The notes: generated by a model not told the origin, from the sequence alone. DNA of 64,000 bases from Plantago major (GCA_026545765.1 JAIFAC010000191.1:1-64000), one strand, 5' to 3'; positions 1 through 12,595 are shown, numbered from the stretch's first letter. Program-made: numbers and translations.

Positions 1-215
1 ATTCTTGTTGAGCTTTACGCTTGGATGCCTTCTTCTTGGTCTTCACTTCATAAAATAAAATTACATTTTGAGACTATCATCTGTACAAGATTAGCTGAAC
101 TATCATATAGTGGGTTTCCTCTTTTACAATGTTCAAGTGAACGAGTACTAATTACCTTCTGAGACTAAGATAAGTCATCATGTTCTTGAACAAAATCTAA
201 GCAGATATTCTAACA
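1..215 (-). repeat. Partial LTR of a copia-type element, cut by window edge
   Basis: Read on the minus strand this segment begins TGTTAGAATATC at 215 and runs off the left edge. It aligns along its length, at roughly 70% by eye, with 2245-2426, the start of the LTR at 1055-2426. Shared blocks include TTTCCTCTTTTACAATGTT and GTGAACGAGTACT. It is either the second LTR of the same old element or an LTR of a sister insertion. No coding sequence is visible. Confidence 0.5.
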
Positions 216-1054
216 AAATATCTAACATGAGCAACACTTTGCAACTTCTCATTGTTTGTTCTCTGAGGTTGTCTCATAATCTATAGTAGCAAGATGAGAG
301 AAGAGCTCTCTTGGAGTAATATTTGGCATTCCTTGGTTGAAATAAAAGAATTTAGTGTGCTCCGGTTGTGATTGAGACTTGACAATAGTCTTAATCTTTT
401 ACATTGGGAGTATCATTCTTTCACCAGTGCAGCCATATCACTCATAAGTAGTAAACCTGAAATCAAGCTCTTCGAGTTTGAGTGGGACCTTGCTTGAAGT
501 TTTGGAACTTCGATTTAAGAACTTCGAACTTGTTTCTTTGGTTTTCTGGTTAAACGATTTCTTCAATCAATTGCGAGACTTTGCGTTTAGCACCCAGTTT
601 ACCTGTATGTGCTCAGTGTCGATCTGATGATTATATTACGAGCTTGACCATCAATCATGTCTCTTGGAATCTTCAAATGTCGAGCTCTCTTGGCTTGTCT
701 TCATACATAATGCTTCCACGAGCAACATGACCACTATCACTATGACCGTGTCCTGCTTCCATCTTCCTTGTTTGAGGCTTTCTTCCGTGAAACCTCGGTG
801 ACTTGTTTGAGTTATGCGATTTTGATAGGCCCTTCATTTATGACATAGATCATCTCATCACTAATGGCCTCGGATGGAGCATCATGTTGTTCTTCCATTT
901 CTCGTAGTTTTACGGCTTTAGAGCGGGTGCATCGCTCGAGACATACCTACACACTTAACACACAAATTATATAGTCTCGAAAGGGACAAAGTTTCTTCAC
1001 CTGTCGGGGATCTAGGTTGATCTTGAAGGCTTGGGAACCTCCTCTGATACCACT
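216..1054 (-). mobile_element. Short internal region between two antisense LTRs
   Basis: This stretch of about 840 bp lies between the LTR at 1055-2426 and the related LTR at 1-215. It begins (minus strand) with a primer-binding site at 1041-1052. No long reading frame survives; a short minus-strand stretch near 840-900 could be a relic of gag but is interrupted by stops. An internal region this short suggests a non-autonomous or internally deleted element. No purine tract is obvious next to position 215, so the pairing of the two LTRs is uncertain. Confidence 0.4.
1041..1052 (-). other. Primer-binding site, initiator tRNA-Met type
   Basis: On the minus strand the sequence is TGGTATCAGAGG, differing at the last base from the usual plant copia primer-binding site complementary to initiator tRNA-Met. 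It lies two bases after the LTR terminus CCAACA, which fixes the orientation and the 3' border of the LTR. Confidence 0.75.
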
Positions 1055-2426
1055 TGTTGGTCTAGATAGCAAAAAGTAAAAGACTAGGGGTGAATAGTCT
1101 TTTAAACTTTGTCGATAAACCGGTTTCTCGAGAAACCTAGGGGTTTGATACTTAAATCAGGCGGAAGACTTTAAGATAGGAAGTGCGAAACAATAAGTAA
1201 GTGTGTGTGCTTTCTTTGAAAGATAAATCTGAAGGTAAATAACACGACAAGTATAGTGGTATCTGGAGGTGGCGTAATCCTCCGACTAATCCGCCGGTCT
1301 TTACGAGACCTAGAATTCACTAGAAACAGATAATTGAGTTCACCTTACAAAATCCTATTCTAAGATTCTTAAACAATTGGTTCCCTGACCAAATGTTCCC
1401 CTGAGTTATTCCCGCTCCTAGAGCTAAGTACTTCCTCTACTCGAGATAACCTTGGGTTATTCACGATTTCCCAAATCAGTACTTCCTCTACTCCATGTCT
1501 TGATGGTGTTGGTTATAAGGTTTGTCAGAGAGGCTTCTTATAACTTTTCAGTTATGTTTTTAGAGAGCTAATAGAACACGACTACTTAATACACTTGTTC
1601 GATTGTGTGCAATGCTCTTCTTGACCCAGTAATTAATGTCGTTACGGAGAATGAGCTTGAAAGGTTATCGGAGTTCAACTCTTTCACGAATAACAATCTC
1701 TTGTTAAGGTTAGACAACTTAGAACTACTAGTGATTCTTCAAGCGAGAAAGCTTTCAGAAAGGGTAGTAGAGTGCTTGAGAGAATACTTTGCTAGATTGT
1801 AAGTTTGCAAGTTAGATCGTTCTTAGGTCGTATTTCTCATCATCTAAGTGTGTGATATTTATAGATGAATTAGAGAGTCGTGGGGATGTTATCCGTTAGA
1901 CACGATTCAAATTCGATCTATACTTATCTTGAAATGAGTACTTTCGAAGTCCTTGTCTCATATCTCGGAGAGGAGCGCTTTAGCGGCTTTTTCTGGCGAT
2001 GCAATTAATGCATATGTACTATTTCTTGTCCTGTAGTCTTCAGCGGATACATTAGCCTTTACGATGGCTTGCATGCTCCATACTCATGATATCATATGTT
2101 CCGAATCATGTTTCAAAAGTAACTAAATGTACTTAAGAAAGGATTAAGGACATAGTCTTTCAGTGAGACTAAACCTTGGTGTCTTCATAAATCTTGTGCA
2201 ATCTCGGTCTTGTAATCTTGAAAAGCTCCATTGCTAGGATTGATCTTCATGGTCTTCTTGAAATAAAATTACACTCAGACCTATAATCCTAATACAAGAT
2301 TTACTAGACTAATTATACTCGGTGATTTCCTCTTTTACAATGTTGAGTGAACGAGTACTTAATCACCTTTAAGCTAAGATAGGAACATGTGATGAATGAT
2401 CAAAATACTATGAGATATTCCTAACA
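1055..2426 (-). repeat. Full copia-type LTR (5' LTR, antisense)
   Basis: This 1372-bp LTR on the minus strand starts TGTTAGGAATATC at 2426 and ends CAACA at 1055, immediately followed by a tRNA-Met primer-binding site. TG...CA ends and an LTR length above 1 kb fit a Ty1/copia element. A plus-strand open frame of 65 codons at 1605-1802 lies inside it and has no recognisable product. The motif GTACTTCCTCTACT occurs twice, at about 1429 and 1482. Confidence 0.6.
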
Positions 2427-3300
2427 AAGTCTTGAAACCGTCATCTCCCATCAAGACTATTCTCCGTCCTTGTCAGGAATCGTCATCTCCCATCGAAACT
2501 CATTCACCGTCGGAAAAGCTTCTTCCATATCAAGCGGAACTTACGGATCCGGAAGCAAGGAACTCGATCTACACAAAGGAAAATGGTTAAACATGGCGAA
2601 ATCCCTCATGATACCCTTTGAAACATGGTGGCGTAGATCCGATTAATAGAGAGCAAAGTGCGAGCAGACAAAGATTTCCGCTAAAGCTTTGAGACTCGAA
2701 CTCTCTTGAAATTAGGAAACGGTACCAACTCGAGAGATTTGAGGCACTAAAAATAGGATCGGAGGAAAAGAGAGAACAAAAGGCACATTCAAGCGAAATG
2801 ATTGAGATCTCTACTAACGTCGTTGATGACTCAACTCTCTTGAAACTAGGAAACCATTGTCAATTCAAGAGATATTAGAGCCACTAAAGTATAATGGGAA
2901 GAAAATAGAAGAGATCCCCGATGATTTACAAGCTATGGCCTTGAAAGATAGAAAAAGAAGAGTTTGGGATCGGTTTACATGGTTTTGTACTTTGAGACGT
3001 GTCTTTTTATAGAACACTCCAACAATCGGCGTCCATCATGACAGTTGATGTCGACAATGGGCTTGAGCCACCCGTTCGGGTTGAGCGGTGTTGGGTCGGT
3101 TGAGTTATCAACCAAACCCAAACAAGCCGATTAATCACGTCCAAAGTTTGAATTTGATAATCGCCTTACGAAAATAAGTGCATCAACATAATCCGAAGCA
3201 TGAGCGAGAAAAAGGTGGCGATCTCTTAGATGAAAAGTAGTTGAATTTTATAGACAAAATTATCCAAAAATTTACATCTGGAAGGTACAATCTGGAAAGG
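2427..3300. other. Unassigned repetitive spacer
   Basis: No gene is recognised. A segment of about 60 bp occurs twice (2690-2749 and 2828-2888), with the core CTCTCTTGAAA(T/C)TAGGAAAC followed by an ACTCGAGAGAT-like block. The motif CGTCATCTCCCATC occurs twice, near 2440 and 2480. A TATA-like CTTTTTATAGAAC sits near 3003. The composition resembles LTR or leader DNA of a retroelement, but nothing fixes the family. Confidence 0.3.
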
Positions 3301-4299
3301 TCGAGGATAAATACATACTTCTACGTGGCATACCCGCCTTGTTCCTTCACGATTAGGAAGTCGAGCCTTGGGACTCGAGCCACCACCTTAGTCTGACAGA
3401 GCTTCTTCTTGCATTGGATCATCCTACGGATCAACTTGATGTCCGCTCCTCTCTTCCACGGCTAACCTCCTAGCTATTCCGGACATTGAGGAGGATCGCC
3501 TTCAAAATCAAGAATGATTGGGTCATCATGGTCCCTCGGCCGTAAATCGGCGGATGCATATTCCCATAAACAATTTACCCAATGTTGATATTCTTCCTTA
3601 TCAATTACGACATCACGAAGGAGTTTACCTCTTTTGGAAAATAGAGTGGGCTAAACAAAAGAAAGATTGGAGAAAGATGCACCGAAAAGGAAGAATTACC
3701 ACACCCTTATTTATAGTCACGATGGGTCCTTACGATCCCACCACTTGTCGATCATCCGACTAGGAAGATGAAAAGCGTAGCTATCATAACTATTTCCTTT
3801 TTACCTTCCTCCTTCTAGAAAATTCGCATCCCAATGAGCGAGCGATCCGTGGATCGGCGGACTGATTCGATTTCTACATCGGACGCCATATCTGATCCGT
3901 GCTCTTAAGAGATGTGTAATTTATGATAACTCAACATTTGAATAGCGGATAAAAAGCGAGAGAAGAGAGTAATAATTGGAAGCATAGGAGGTTTAGCTCC
4001 TCGGTTAAATCTGAATCAAAACAATAGTACATGGCGATATTCCGTGCCATCAAAAGATACAAATCTAACGAAAAATTGAAGTATAGAATTTCACGGGGCA
4101 TACCGGACTTCTCCTCTGGTCGGCTTGGCTCGGACCGACTTCACCGACTTAGGCGAATCGGCGAGGCGTGTTGGAGCGACTTGCGTGAGGATTGACAAGA
4201 TCGAACAAGTTGAAATCAGGGAAGGCAACGACCGGGCGAGGCGGAAGAACCACTTCTTTAGGAAAGCTCGATAATTATCAAAAGGTACAAGCATACCTT

Positions 4300-6795
4300 T
4301 CGGGCGTCGGGACCCACCTCGGGAGGAAGGGTCCGCCGTTTGAATCTCGATCTCACCTCCTCGGTGACTAGTTCCGCAAACTCACCTGCTGACCATGTTC
4401 GTCCGAGACCTTTAACGTAAGCGGAACCTCCACACCATTAAGCGTCTGCGAAGGGATCAACCCTTCCGCCTTCGATCGAAGTCCGGTGGAAGTAGTCCTT
4501 GGTACGGTGCCGATAGCGACCTTGAACCCGTCGAGCGGAGGCGTGGTTTGTCCGCCATGAAGAACTTAAAAGTCGGACTCCATGAAGTCGCGACCGACTG
4601 AAAGCGGGCATATTGGAGGCCTCAAGCGGCATATCCTTGGAATCCGGAAAGCTGCATCGAATTCGACAAAGTTCTCACGCGAGGTCCGACTTGATTTCTT
4701 CGGTGGTCCTCGACATGGAACTTCACCGTCCTCTTTCGGTGCATCTCCAAGCTTCACCTTCTACGCCTCATCCGCGGATGTAGCCTGACCTGAGTCCTCC
4801 TCAATAGTAGCGCGTTCGCGGCCTTCCATTGCATGGGCACAGCGAAACATCCGAGCTTCAAGAGGTCCGAGATATAAGTTACATTTTATTATACTAAGAA
4901 CAAGCGAGGAGACCATGGAAAGGATACTTACCGCTAGTATTGCTCATCCGGCCCTCGGCCGATCAACCTCGAGTCCATGAGCAGCTCGTACTCCTTATCG
5001 AAGCGGCTTGGTCAGGCAAGCGGTGGGCGATTCTTTGTCTCTTTCTTGCGAGGAGCCTCAAGTTGCTCCCCTCTTACGTCCCGAGGTTATGGCGTCCCGC
5101 ATCAACACCTCCTGCTGTGGCGCTGGAGTAGCGGAAGCCTGGGACATAGAAGCAGTGGTGCTCCGAGTGGCAGTGCGCCAAGGCCTGTGAATCCTCTCCA
5201 GCCTTATTTTGCCTTTCCTCCTCTGCGGCAAACACTGCAGCATTCTTCGGATCCGCCATAGGAAGACCCGCGAAAGTGTTGATGATTTTGGTCCTCTGAC
5301 CAGCGGAGACCTCAAGGACTTGCTGCTCCCTTTGCAACCTTTTCTTTTCACGGAGCGTAGACATTATGTACTCGAACTAGTGAGCTGCGCAATAGAATAA
5401 AGGCGTCAGATACAGATAAACTAAGGAAGGATTACCAGAAATTGCGGAAATACGAGATCAAAACAAAGCACTCCGAAGAAGAAAGAGCAGAAAATCTCAA
5501 GTAAAAAATCCTTACTAAAGTCCGTCTTCCCTCCAACTTCCACTGCATCTGTCAGTCCGCACAAGTAGGAAAGTGCCTAGCAGATCAATCCGTGGAACGG
5601 ATAAGTAGACGAGTTATTCTTTTTGTGGATCGCCACCCATGGAGCAACGTTCTTGAGAGGGGTGCCAATCCGGGATGTTCTCCTTAGGAACTTTATCGGC
5701 CCCATTGTTCTCGTGCCTCTCGGGCGTCGAGTTTGGGGCCATCCACACAAAGATGTACTTGTCCCACCATTTCGATCCCAAAGATGAAATGGAGTCCGAG
5801 ATGAAGTTGTAAGGTTTTCTATTTACAAAAGTATAGAAAGGGATTCCGGGTTGAAGGAAACATGAAAGAGCTGCTAAAGTTTTCAAAATTCCTTTGCCCT
5901 TTCTTCTTACAAAAATCACGAAGCAAATAAGGTTACCCGACTTTGGGATAACGACTCGGACCAATCGATGTGGTTGAGAATGTGCTTGACTCGTCTGATA
6001 ATGGGGATCTTCCATCCAAGCAAAAGCTACCTCGTGCGCACATATACCCGGTGAGTTGTAAAATGCATGTCGCTTGGGAACCATGATTTCTCGGACTCGA
6101 GGATCTCCCACTTCCGCCTCCATTCAGAATGTCATCCGCCTTAACCTTTTGGCGGACATGTAGGAAGAAGTCCGTATTGACTCTCCAAATTCATCCGCTA
6201 TCCTGGCAGACGAGGCAGAAATTTGATTCTTGCAGCCTTCGCCCGTCCCTCAACTAATGGAAGGATGGATTGAACAAACACGGCGAGGATATAATGCGAT
6301 CCGGCGACCGGTCGTCTAGGGGGCGGCAGGAGAACCTTCTTCTCCTTCCTCCTCCTCCTCGTCTTACGTCTTCTTCACCATCTTCCTCCTCCTCTTGACA
6401 CCTTGGGTCTCCGGGCGTACTCGGGTTGGGCGGACTGTTTCACAACACGGTCCTCCACCAGCCTCGAACATCTCGACCTCGTCGACCTCCCGACCTGTCG
6501 CCTTCCCGCTCTACATGCAGTTCATTCGGATCCCCGGACGTTCCAACACCACTTATAGTCCGGGATTGGACTAGTGACCTAGTCCTAGCAAGGTCACCCC
6601 GACCTGCTGCAACGTCGGCCTGTGCTTTCGCCGCATCACAGACTCCTTGTCCAGCATCAGAGTCCCTGGACAAAATAAGGTCCACGACCAGGAAATCTGC
6701 CACGGACAAGGTCAAATCCACGGACCCAGTCCCTAAGTCTACTGCATCATTGTAGCCTTGTGCCTCGTCTTTGGTTTGACTATCGCTCCGGACAT
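4300..6795 (-). pseudogene. Degenerate antisense gene of the older Tat-like element
   Basis: Minus-strand remnants match, in order, the antisense gene at 47735-50671. The start context GGACAT (reverse ATG at 6793-6795) is shared, but a small indel breaks the acidic N-terminus (6440-6795). The middle exon at 5614-6123 keeps an AFYN block, FYTFVNRKPYNF and SISSLGSKWWDKYIFV, which match AFYN, FYTFVCRQAYTF and PLSSLGIQWFKRYIFV in the other copy. This region resembles the Pfam family 'putative gypsy type transposon' (PF04195). The next exon begins at 5384 after an acceptor GCGCAG and reads MSTLREKKRLQ, PMADPKNAAVF, matching MSTMRELKRQR and PMNEPRNAAVF. A stop replaces a tryptophan codon just inside this exon. 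The C-terminal part near 4300-4700 is only weakly recognisable. Function is unknown and this copy is dead. Confidence 0.65.
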
Positions 6796-7457
6796 CCTAG
6801 GCGAAGGAAATGAGTCGAAGCGATAGTAGTGATTGTCAGGGAGTTCATTTAGATGTCTTATTAAGTCAGCGATCCGAAGTTCTACTTTACCAGGATTTTC
6901 TACATGAAGTATAGTCTCAACACTAGTGGCACTAACCATGGCACACAGAGACGTGCCATCGGCACTATCATCTACCCTAACAGGAACAATTTACGGAAGG
7001 TTGTGTGCCGATTGGCACCAACACATTACCAAATAAGCGTGCATAATCAAATTTTGGTTCTGATGGGCATGTCACCTTGAGACAAATCAATAGACGATAA
7101 AAAAAAGCGGCTTTGACGATCTGAGGAGAAGTGTTTCAACTAAATGCTGTTGCTAAAGCCTATCACTGTAACATCGGCAAATCTGACTCGACAATTTCAT
7201 ATTGACGAGCAAAAACATAGGAGCGGGTAAGCATATCACGAGAGAACTTAGGAGGAGTGAAGGCGTACTTACTTGACAAAGTTGGTGGACAAATTTGAGC
7301 AGACGAATGAGCCTTGCTACCTCTCAGAAGTGCGGATTGAAGAAGAAATTTCAAAATTCTGAGTTTTACTTACTCGGATGGGTCTTCAATTGCTCGGATT
7401 GCTTTGTGATTGCTCGAGTTTCGATGTTGCTAGAAGTGTGAAAGTGGTGATGGTGAC

Positions 7458-7465
7458 TATTTATA
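7458..7465 (-). promoter_or_regulatory. TATA box upstream of the antisense gene remnant
   Basis: The minus strand reads TATAAATA about 660 bp upstream of the antisense ATG at 6795. The homologous position in the younger element (51101-51108) has the same octamer, so this is likely the promoter of the antisense gene. Confidence 0.55.
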
Positions 7466-8030
7466 AGGGCAATTTAGGGAAAGCGAAGTCACATCACTTG
7501 GATTTGAATCGATCGTTGATCCTCTCAATCGAAAGGCATGCGGTTACTTAAGTGGATGGTGTCGATGCGTCGCATTTAATGCTTAACAGACGCGTCCGTC
7601 AATTGGGCTTAGAACTGACCGTTGATATCGTTCGATCCAATGTCGCGTTACTGCCGGGATCTTTCCGTGGGCGACGGACAACTTAGGCCTCTTTGATTTA
7701 CTGGATTAGCGGCCCGGGAGGACCGATTCACATAATCGGTCAGCGGATAGCTTCGATACACTCTTCCCGAGGGCTCGTCGGATCTAACGTACTCGGATCT
7801 ATATATCTCGGATACAAATACCTTTTCCACTACGATCAAGCTATTTCGTAACTTTGTAGAAAAAAAAAAGGTGAAGAGAGAGATATATTGAATTCTAAGA
7901 ACATGGATGGCGGATCTCAACAAAAGGATTTTTTCCTTTTTTTTAACGATTCGGATCGCTCGACAACACACTTATTCTTTTCATAGTTACCAACTATCTT
8001 CTACTAAGATACTTGGAAACTAGGGGACAT

Positions 8031-8780
8031 CGTTAATCTGACATGTGTCCGATCCGTTAAGGCGCCATAGGCGTGTCTAGGCGCATCACGGCTTAAATAG
8101 CGATTCGGTGGTCCGACCTCACATGGTCCGTCTAAGTGAATTAACCGATGCGCTCAAGTCACTACACCTTCACGGCTAGTCCGAGCTAGTTGGAAAAGGA
8201 CTTCTAAACAGCTCGTCGATGAAATGCGAAGCGGATCGGACGACAAAATCTGGACGCCACCATCACATTAAGACCAAGCGTATAATGAACCTTTGAGATA
8301 CTTGGTGAGACTCTTGGTTCGGGCATCCGAGTTACCAGGCGGATCAACCAAGCGACGGATGTCAGAGGGACTAACAGACCAACCAGTGAGCACTCAAGTA
8401 GGAAATGGTCCAAACTACCCTCGAGCCCGTTGATTAGTATTTGATTCTTTGTTCACTAATGGGACATGGGAAAGGTAGCATTGGTGTTCAAATCTGAAGC
8501 GTACACTTGGCATCATCTTGTGAGCCACCTCACAAGCATATGATAACTATAAATATAGCACAAGGTCCAAGAATTTTAGGTATGTGGGAATCACTATGTC
8601 AATTCCCAAGTGTTATCATAATCTCTCATAACTATTACATTGAGAGCTTCGACTCTCTCTTGAGTAAAGTCTCTTAGGATTGACATAAATCCAATCCGGG
8701 TATTCTAACCCCCCTTGGTCCTTTCAGTGCATGGCTCGGACCGATTACGTCGGACCTCAAGTCAGAGGCGGGCCTTAGAT
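8031..8780 (+). repeat. Diverged 3' LTR of the older Tat-like element
   Basis: It starts CGTTAATCTGACATGTGTCC directly after the purine-rich ACTAGGGGA, paralleling TGTTGATACAGAAATATGTCC at 51765. A TATA box (TATAAATA, 8548-8555) and a later block CTTGAGTAAAGTCTC with CCGGG and a CCCCC run correspond to the LTR at 51765-52706. The 3' end cannot be placed: similarity fades near 8780, where unrelated sequence begins. Confidence 0.6.
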
Positions 8781-8819
8781 TAGGTTGCTTGTAATAGTTT
8801 GGTTAGTTAGTGTTCGAGG

Positions 8820-9534
8820 TTTTACTCCTCAACAGGTTGGAGAAGTGTTTTGTTGCACCTCGATGATAACCGTTTGAACTCAAGTAACTAGACCATTGTG
8901 ATTTAGTTTTAATATCTTGAGGGCTCGAGGGTTTGACCATTGTGATTTAGTCTTGAATATCTTGAGGTTATTTTTTGCTTTGGTTCAGTGCTTTTGCCCT
9001 TGATCATATTTTAAATTGCTTACCACTTGACTTGAAAGATAGCATAGGGTGGAGGAATGTGATTAAGAATGGGCCGGAGTGTATACATGGTGTGTAGGCA
9101 TCACCGTTGTCGTGTTGGGCGTATCTAGATACTATCCAAAAAACGAATTTAGTGTCGTGAGGGTTGATGGATGCGTACACCAAACCAGCACGCATAAAAG
9201 TGCGGATTTCGGTAAAACAGACACTACTGGTGTATCTAATGAATGACGGTGGATTTCATCCAAGTATGTAACTTGTCCGTGATTGGGAGATTGATCGATG
9301 GAGATGACATATGTGGGGGTGCAGAACCAGTTGACCATTTGATTTTGAGGCACCGATTGGAAGAGTTTGGTCTTGAATTTGAAGCTTTTAGTTTGTTTTT
9401 GCATGAGTTGTTAGTTGTAGTTTAGAATATGGTCCCGAGTTTGGGTGATGTTGACGTTGAGTACTATTATTCTTTGTAACAGTTTGTTCAGAGCATTTCT
9501 TGTGCTCTTGTTCTTTATTAATAAAAATTTTGCT

Positions 9535-9567
<33 letters not shown>
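8820..9567 (+). mobile_element. Poly(A)-tailed retroposed fragment (LINE-like 3' end)
   Basis: The segment ends with an uninterrupted run of about 29 A at 9539-9567, preceded by TTTATTAATAAAAATTTTGC, a layout typical of the 3' end of a plant L1-type LINE or a processed transcript. A 34-bp unit (GACCATTGTGATTTAGT...CTTGAGG) is repeated at about 8890 and 8936. Reading frames up to 90 codons on either strand show no LINE reverse transcriptase or RNase H motif I can recognise, so it is probably 5'-truncated. I could not find a target duplication. Confidence 0.45.
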
Positions 9568-9569
<2 letters not shown>

Positions 9570-11068
9570 ATAACATTCGTCATATAGAGGACCACATTTA
9601 TTTAAAAAATTTAATCAGATTAAGTACCCAATATGTTCCATTTGAAATGCATAGATACTCACCAATCGAGTGAGATTAAGCCTAGCAAACCAAATACGTA
9701 CTAGTTCCAAAGTTACAAGGCTCTTTCGGTCTTTCCCACGCACTTAACTTTGCATTAATTCCACCGATATGAGAGTAAGATAACACACTTGTTCCTTTTA
9801 TTTGTTTCTTTGCTCTTCATACATATACTTGAAAGCTCAAAAAAATAGAGGATGTATAACCGTTGGTGGAACATAGTATCTAATCAAAAGCTAACAATTT
9901 TAGTCTTACAGTACCTTGATAAGAACAATAATAAACAACTAGCATAAAGTGATGGAAATTTCAATATCTACTAAAAGATCCCGTGACAACTGAAGCATAA
10001 AAATTCAAAATGCATAACGTTAGATCAATGGGGAATTTGTTAGAATATTCTACATCAATTGTGAGTAGATCATGCAAACAAATATAAGGTGGATAACCTT
10101 ACCCCCTTAATTTTAAGGGATAATGGGCCATTAATATGGTATCGGGCGGTAGAGTTGATGATGGTCGCCGGTAGATGATAATTTCCTTTTAAAATATGGC
10201 TATTATGATTCGCGTGAAAGCATAATAGCGACTCTTCGTGAGGAGCGTATTAGAATATCCGGCATCGACATGTGTAGATCGTCAAACAATGGACACGTTC
10301 TAAAATTAACGCTTTTAACTTTTAAGAGGATGATGGTCCATTTTAATGGAATTCACTTACTGAGGTACTGGATGATGATAAATGTTGTTGGTTCCGGTGT
10401 TATCACAGTCGGTAGTGGCGACAGAGGCTAAGGAGGAGACAAGCGGGAATTGTGAAATTGAATGAGAGAAACAGAAAGCCTGCTTGCTTCGATTTCTCTA
10501 TTTAGGGTTCCAAATTGGGCCTCTTTTTTAAACTACATAAATGTCAATCTTATCAGTACTAATTTTAATCTTTTTAATTTCACCAAAATGAACTAGTGGC
10601 ATTATTATTATTCCAATATATCACTGAATCATGTTTCGATAACATTAGATATAAATTGCCACCAATTTAATGTTACTAAATCTTGGTTTTGTTATGGTGT
10701 TATTGATTTGTATTTTAGTGACATTTGAGTTTAAATGTAACTTGTTCAAATGTTACCAAAGCACACTTTTGTTGTTTGTCTAGTCTTGTTTCCGGTTGCT
10801 ATCAAATTGATTGCACTCATAAATTTGCATGAGTAGTTGAGTTGCTTGATCAATGTTTGGACACGTAGTACACATCTAGCTGTTACTACAACTTGGCGAA
10901 AAGTTGGTAGCATTCCAAAGATCGTAAGAGTATACAATACTCCATTTGTAACCATTGAAACTTTCTTCAACCTTTACCAGAAAATGCACATAAAATTGTA
11001 CTTCAATTTGGATATCCTTATTCTCCTGATTCGTGGAGTCATCATGATGATGAGGTAAATGAATGAAA
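9568..11068. other. AT-rich spacer, no gene seen
   Basis: No supported gene lies here. Two diverged copies of a block of about 150 bp occur at 10035-10180 and 10247-10390. Both have a TTAGAATATxCxxCATC start and GTAGATC, and both end in a GATGGTCC-like or GATGATAA-like stretch. They could be an old tandem duplication. Overlapping short frames near 10750-11050 look random. Confidence 0.3.
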
Positions 11069-11302
11069 TCATATCTTATTTTGAGAAAGTGTTACGTTTG
11101 ACTTTGGCCGTCATTTGTCTTGAGTTTATTGCTTCTATAGCGATAATAGTAAATAATTTAATAAAATCATATAATAAAATTTAATTACTAAATTTTCATT
11201 ATATAATTTTAATAATTTATTTATTAATATCGTTTAAAATGCTAATCAATAGCGAAGCTATGACCATAGTAAAATGTAACACTTTTTTTGAAATGGAGGG
11301 AG
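11069..11302. mobile_element. Stowaway-like MITE remnant
   Basis: The right end reads GTAACACTTTTTTTGAAATGGAGGGAGTA, the typical GGAGGGAG Stowaway terminus followed by TA. An inverted match, TTTTGAGAAAGTGTTAC, lies at 11079-11095. The outer left terminus is decayed. The core is strongly AT-rich and has no coding capacity. Confidence 0.55.
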
Positions 11303-11887
11303 TAATTATTATAAATTTATAATTAATTATTAGTGTTAGAATGGAGTTTTTAACTATCCCAAAAAAATAATCTCACGTATTCAGAATATTTCAAGCGATG
11401 TGAGATAGGTACTGGCCTCTTTACCTGTGCACCGTGATTAACACGTGACATTAGAGAGGCAGATCAAAAAGTAAGTTGGGAGGAATCCGAGCAGTCCAAA
11501 ACTCAATGTCAACGTGAGCAATCTATTTGCTCCGATGTACCACATAAAAAGGAGTCTCAACTACCTCTTAAAAAGTTTTGAAAGGGAATAACGATATGGG
11601 ATAGCTAACATTACATAATAAACTATCCAATAAGTGATAGATCTAATGATATATAGTTAATTAGTGAAGTAGGAAGATGATAAACATAGTTATCTAAGTT
11701 ATTCCTCAATGAAAAGATGGTTGTCTATCTGAGACAGGGAGTTGAGAAAATGGTAATGAGTAAATAACAAAACTATACCATAAATTAAATATTACTCCTC
11801 CCTATTTCACTAAAGTTTTATATTTAAGATCTTCTTTTAAATATTTACATTTCTCTAAAGATCCACTAACTACACTTATTAAATTTT

Positions 11888-12595
11888 AAGGCAATTATTT
11901 AAGGCACCCTTAAATTTAGTTCAATTACAAATTCAATTCTTGATTTAAAAGAGTTATATTTTCGTCCAAAAAATGACCTACGATTTTTTTTAATTACAGA
12001 CAGGTCCAAAAGTCAACGGACTTGGTGGTGACGGAACTGTTTTTTGCTGGTATGGAGGGGAAATTGGAGATATTCTCCAAAATACCATTGAGTTTAATTA
12101 TTTTACACTTTATGTCATTCTTTATCCCTATTTTCTTTTATTTTTTCTTTTCTTTTTTTTTCAAGGTTTTAGAGAATTGCAATTCAAATCCCTGGAAGAG
12201 GTCAAATTCTCAATTGATCACCCATTGATTTTCTAAAAACTTTCAAAAAGTACCAATAACCAAGATCGGACCAAGACGGGATATCGTAGATGGCAAATCA
12301 GCTCCACCAACGAAGGTGGCGGAGCTGTAAATTTAGCTCCTTTTTGGAGTTGTACATACAGGAGGAGGGTTTTGCTGCTATTTATTTATTTATTTTTATT
12401 TTATCTATTTATTTATTAAAGTTTTGAAATTTAATTTATTTTAGCTTTTTAAAATATTTGGATTGAAATTATCTACTTGGAGAGAGAAAGTGATGATGTG
12501 GGAGGTCAACGGGAGGGGGGCATGTGTAATTGTTTCAAATTCAGAGATGAATCTGTTTTGACCCCCAATTACAGAGATAGTGTAGGTAATTATCC
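11888..12595. mobile_element. Non-autonomous MULE-like element with 10-bp flanking repeat
   Basis: This 708-bp element is flanked by ATTAAATTTT on both sides (11878-11887 and 12596-12605), which fits the 9-11 bp duplications of Mutator-like elements. Its ends are weakly inverted (AAGGCAATTATTTAAGGCACCC against the complement of GTGTAGGTAATTATCC). The interior shows no transposase; a 68-codon frame at 12022-12228 is low-complexity. Related sequence recurs at 12651-12960 and 59731-60407, all sharing AAAAGTC(A/G)(A/G)CG and an (A/G)AAATGCCA-like block followed by T-rich DNA. Confidence 0.45.

Larger units (their letters stand above)
3300..8780 (+). mobile_element. Degenerate 3' half of a Tat-lineage gypsy element
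   Basis: This block is a diverged relative of the 3' part of the gypsy element at 38258-52706. Landmarks in the same order are: minus-strand remnants of an antisense gene (about 4300-6795), a minus-strand TATA box (7458-7465), a block with CTATCTTCTACTAAGATACTTGGAAACTAGGGG ending near 8026 (the polypurine-tract side; also present before 51760), and then a 3' LTR. The gag-pol part and 5' LTR are missing. The left border near 3300 is approximate. A plus-strand 81-codon frame at 3518-3763 has no recognisable product. Confidence 0.7.

Noticed and set aside
3518..3763. Plus-strand frame of 81 codons as a gene
   Set aside because: No recognised domain; it lies in a degenerate retroelement region and composition gives no support.
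10746..11058. Overlapping frames on both strands as coding
   Set aside because: Mutually antisense, short and without domains; next to a MITE in AT-rich spacer.
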